A DNA stretch of 16,562 nucleotides from an uncultured Collinsella sp. (lineage in GTDB: Bacteria > Actinomycetota > Coriobacteriia > Coriobacteriales > Coriobacteriaceae). The stretch spans positions 1 through 16,562 of the forward strand of contig CABUDZ010000047.1 of the NCBI GenBank assembly GCA_902490445.1, written 5' to 3'. Shown one piece after another: positions 14,645 to 16,562 of the stretch. How positions within the stretch are numbered: position 1 is the first letter of the stretch; each line of letters begins with the position of its first letter. Below the pieces are notes generated by a model, which searched no databases, was not told the origin of the DNA, and saw nothing but the letters and a program-made list of their open reading frames with translations. A program made the translations under genes and the position numbers.

Positions 14645-15499
14645 ATGTCTCTCATCAAGGTCAACGAGCTTCTTCAACATGCGACCGAGCACCACTATGG
14701 CGTGCCCGCGATCAACGTCATCAACACGGAGACCATCCGTTATGCGATCCAGGCCGCCGAGGATGAGCACATGCCTATCATCATCCAGTACTGGCCCGGC
14801 TTCGAGGACCACTGTGCCCTCGACATCATCGCCTTCGCCGCCCGCTATTACGCCGAGCGCGCGAGCGTGCCCGTCGCCGTCCACCAGGATCACTCCGCTG
14901 GTTACGAGATCGCCGTCAAGGGCGTCAAGGCCGGTTTCCCCTCCGTCATGGTCGACGGCTCCTCGCTTCCCTATGAGGAGAACTTCCAGCTCACGAAGGA
15001 CGTCGTCCAGGTCGCCAAGATCTTCGACGTTGACATCGAGGCCGAGCTCGGCCACGTCGGCAACGGCTCCGACGCCAACGACTTCGTGAACAGCGACCAC
15101 TATACCGACCCGAACCTCGCCGAGGAGTTCGTCGAGGGCACCGGCTGTGGTTCGCTCGCCATCGCCGTCGGCAACGCCCACGGCCCCTACGTCAAGGTCC
15201 CGAACCTCGACATGGAGCGCATCAAGGCCTGCAGGGAGGCCGTCAGCGTCCCCCTCGTCATGCACGGATGCTCCGACATCCCCGACGAGCAGCTCCAGGA
15301 GGCCGTGAACCTCGGCATGAGCAAGTTCAACATCGCCACGGAGTACTTCCGCTCCATGTACCGCGCCTTCGAGAAGGACATCAACTCCGGCAAGAACGAC
15401 GGCAACGGCGTTGGCCTCCTGATGGACGCCGCCCCCGACATGCGCGCGTTTGTCGCAAGCAAGATCCAGCTTCTGAACCCCAACCACTATTCGCTCTAG
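14645..15499 (+). CDS. Class II ketose-bisphosphate aldolase (fructose/tagatose-1,6-bisphosphate aldolase family)
   Basis: A 284-residue zinc-dependent TIM-barrel aldolase. Motifs are HQDHS (80-84; Asp82 catalytic, His83 zinc), SVMVDGSSLPYEEN, EAELGHVGN with a zinc-ligand Glu, GNAHGPY with His179 and VMHGCSDIPDE with His207, then NIATE. The enzyme splits a ketose bisphosphate to dihydroxyacetone phosphate and a C3 aldehyde phosphate. HGCSDIPDE is closest to HGASDVPDE as I recall it from E. coli KbaY, which favours tagatose bisphosphate. HQDHS instead of the usual HLDHG is unusual. A good Shine-Dalgarno (AAAGGAAG) precedes the ATG. The preceding 114 bp contain only a weak inverted repeat (AAGCGC 14548-14553, GCGCTT 14565-14570), so read-through from the MFS gene is likely. 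Co-location with PTS genes indicates catabolism of a PTS sugar. Confidence 0.92.
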   Translation: MSLIKVNELLQHATEHHYGVPAINVINTETIRYAIQAAEDEHMPIIIQYWPGFEDHCALDIIAFAARYYAERASVPVAVHQDHSAGYEIAVKGVKAGFPSVMVDGSSLPYEENFQLTKDVVQVAKIFDVDIEAELGHVGNGSDANDFVNSDHYTDPNLAEEFVEGTGCGSLAIAVGNAHGPYVKVPNLDMERIKACREAVSVPLVMHGCSDIPDEQLQEAVNLGMSKFNIATEYFRSMYRAFEKDINSGKNDGNGVGLLMDAAPDMRAFVASKIQLLNPNHYSL

Positions 15500-15509
15500 G
15501 AGAGACTCG

Positions 15510-15938
15510 ATGAAGAAAGTTCTTGTCGCGTCGCACGGTCACCTCGCAAGCGGAATCAGGAGCTCGATCGAGATCCTGACCGGTATGGCGGACATGGTGG
15601 AAGCAGTTGACTGCTACGTGGACGACTCCGATTTCACCCCTCGCATCCAGGCGTTTATTGACTCGGTGGGCCCTGAGGACGAGGCCATCATCTTCACCGA
15701 CATCTACGGTGGCTCCGTCTTCCAGAAGGTCGTCCTCATGGAGCCGGAGAAGCGCGGGATCGTCCATGTTACCGGTATGAACCTCGGCCTCGTGATCGAG
15801 GCGCTCCTCGGCGCTGAGCCGGTCACGGCAGATTCGATCAAGCAGAGCGTCGAGCTGGCGAGGGCGACGATGCAGGTCGTCGAGCCTCCGAGCAAGGCCG
15901 CGGACAACGAGGGGTCCGACGGAGACTTCTTCGATTAG
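15510..15938 (+). CDS. PTS system mannose/sorbose-family EIIA component
   Basis: A 142-residue cytoplasmic single-domain EIIA of the mannose family. ASHGHLASGI contains phospho-acceptor His9, which takes phosphate from HPr and hands it to EIIB. FTDIYGGSVF and GMNLGLVIEAL match the conserved TDLxGGSP and GxNLPMxLE blocks. The C-terminal 15 residues are an acidic tail. The start follows the aldolase stop by 10 nt, and its GGAG overlaps that stop, so translation is probably coupled. EIIA and EIIB are separate proteins here, unlike the fused ManX. Confidence 0.95.
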   Translation: MKKVLVASHGHLASGIRSSIEILTGMADMVEAVDCYVDDSDFTPRIQAFIDSVGPEDEAIIFTDIYGGSVFQKVVLMEPEKRGIVHVTGMNLGLVIEALLGAEPVTADSIKQSVELARATMQVVEPPSKAADNEGSDGDFFD

Positions 15939-15967
15939 AGAGCACTAATAAGTAAGGAGAGGAAACA

Positions 15968-16471
15968 ATGATTGTTCAGGTTCGAGTCGATGACCGTCTG
16001 ATTCACGGGCAGGTCGCCCTGGTGTGGACCAAGGAGCTCAACACCACCAGGATCATCGTCGCCAACAAGCACGCCGTGGAGAGCGATGCCCTTCGCATGA
16101 CGCTTTCCATGGGTACGCCGGCGGGCCAGAAGCTCCTCGTCAAGGATGTTCCGGATGCTTGCCGCATCGCGAACGATCCGCGTGCGGACTCCATGCGCAT
16201 CTTCGCGCTCACCAACTGCGTGCGTGACGTGCTTGAGCTCGTTAAAGGCGCACCGGGCAAGATCGAGGGCGTGAACGTTGCCAATGTCGGCCGCTTCGAC
16301 AAGTCCGATCCGGATAGCAAGGTCGCCCTCAACTCCACGATCATGCTCAACCCGGATGAGCTCGAGGCCGCGAAGGAGCTTTGCGAGCAGGGTATTCCGG
16401 TTTTCCATCAGCTTATCCCGTCCAATCCCAAGACTCCTCTCAAGAGTCTGATCGAGGCGGCAGAGAAATAA
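15968..16471 (+). CDS. PTS system mannose/sorbose-family EIIB component
   Basis: A 167-residue cytoplasmic EIIB. The N-terminal VRVDDRLIHGQV carries the phosphorylated His13 that passes phosphate to the incoming sugar at EIIC/EIID. NVANVGRF and VPVFHQLIPSNPKTPL are typical of the C-terminal half, and the length is usual for the family. AAGGAG lies about 9 nt upstream of the ATG, and 29 nt separate it from the EIIA stop. EIIC starts 46 nt downstream. The substrate within the family (mannose, sorbose, fructose, N-acetylgalactosamine and others) cannot be set from EIIB alone. Confidence 0.95.
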   Translation: MIVQVRVDDRLIHGQVALVWTKELNTTRIIVANKHAVESDALRMTLSMGTPAGQKLLVKDVPDACRIANDPRADSMRIFALTNCVRDVLELVKGAPGKIEGVNVANVGRFDKSDPDSKVALNSTIMLNPDELEAAKELCEQGIPVFHQLIPSNPKTPLKSLIEAAEK

Positions 16472-16517
16472 GGGGATTTGGCCAGGCGGTCAAATGAAAT
16501 GAGAGAAAGGAAGTCAA

Positions 16518-16562
16518 ATGATTGGGTTAGCAGTAATGGCCTGGTTGACCGTGCTGATTTGC
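16518..16562 (+). CDS. PTS mannose/sorbose-family EIIC component, first 15 codons only
   Basis: ATG at 16518 with AAAGGAAG upstream opens a hydrophobic frame, MIGLAVMAWLTVLIC, that runs off the window edge. Position straight after EIIB and the membrane-like start fit EIIC, the sugar channel component. EIID would be expected beyond it. The identity rests on gene order and a short N-terminus. Confidence 0.65.
   Translation, partial: MIGLAVMAWLTVLIC

Noticed and set aside
1..16562. CRISPR, transposase, integrase, toxin-antitoxin or defence genes
   Set aside because: No regular repeat-spacer pattern and no motifs of such proteins were found on either strand.

Overview
The window is GC-rich (coding DNA dominated by G or C at third positions). 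Shine-Dalgarno sequences are strong, and GTG and TTG serve as starts alongside ATG. A Kup transporter, a KdpD/KdpE-like pair, an LTA-synthase-family membrane enzyme, a fused RlmKL protein and a mannose-family PTS together suggest a high-GC anaerobic Gram-positive gut actinobacterium. Collinsella or another coriobacterium is my best guess, from overall character and not from a database match.

Left part (1-8.3 kb). An LTA-synthase/phosphoglycerol-transferase-family gene reads left (135-2435). Diverging from it is an FMN nitroreductase (2649-3521), followed by a perfect 15-bp hairpin. Next come the potassium importer kup (3681-5708), a hairpin-plus-T-run leader, and a two-gene two-component system (5845-7470 and 7475-8188). 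The kinase resembles KdpD without the N-terminal KdpD and USP sensor domains. No kdpFABC is present, so Kup is the natural candidate for its target.

Middle (8.2-11.3 kb). A nested palindrome of 67 bp separates the response regulator from the convergent rlmKL gene (8283-10841, minus). The RlmK half keeps its motifs. The RlmL half has lost both the SAM-binding signature and the NPPY catalytic motif. Upstream of rlmKL are a TATAAT promoter and two very short ORFs (34 and 49 codons); the second is a convincing small membrane protein.

Right part (11.3-16.56 kb). This is a sugar-utilisation locus. An RpiR-family regulator and a Cof-type HAD phosphatase (TTG start) read left. Diverging from them is a run of an MFS transporter, a class II ketose-bisphosphate aldolase, PTS EIIA and EIIB of the mannose/sorbose family, and the first 15 codons of EIIC, cut by the window edge. 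The 300-bp divergent region carries a perfect 10-bp inverted repeat with GTGAAA/TTTCAC cores, and an 11-bp direct repeat at 22-bp spacing. These are good candidates for the RpiR operator. The likely logic is that the sugar is phosphorylated during uptake and converted to a ketose bisphosphate by genes beyond the window. The aldolase then cleaves that product, and RpiR senses a phosphorylated intermediate through its SIS domain. The substrate is not determined by what is visible; tagatose or amino-sugar routes fit best. Leucine codon use shifts to CTC in this part, so it may have been acquired separately.

I found no tRNA, rRNA, CRISPR array, transposase, integrase or recognisable defence genes. 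No clear new multi-gene system is visible. The most unusual items are the degenerate RlmL half, the attenuator-like leader in front of the KdpD-like kinase, and the RpiR control region.
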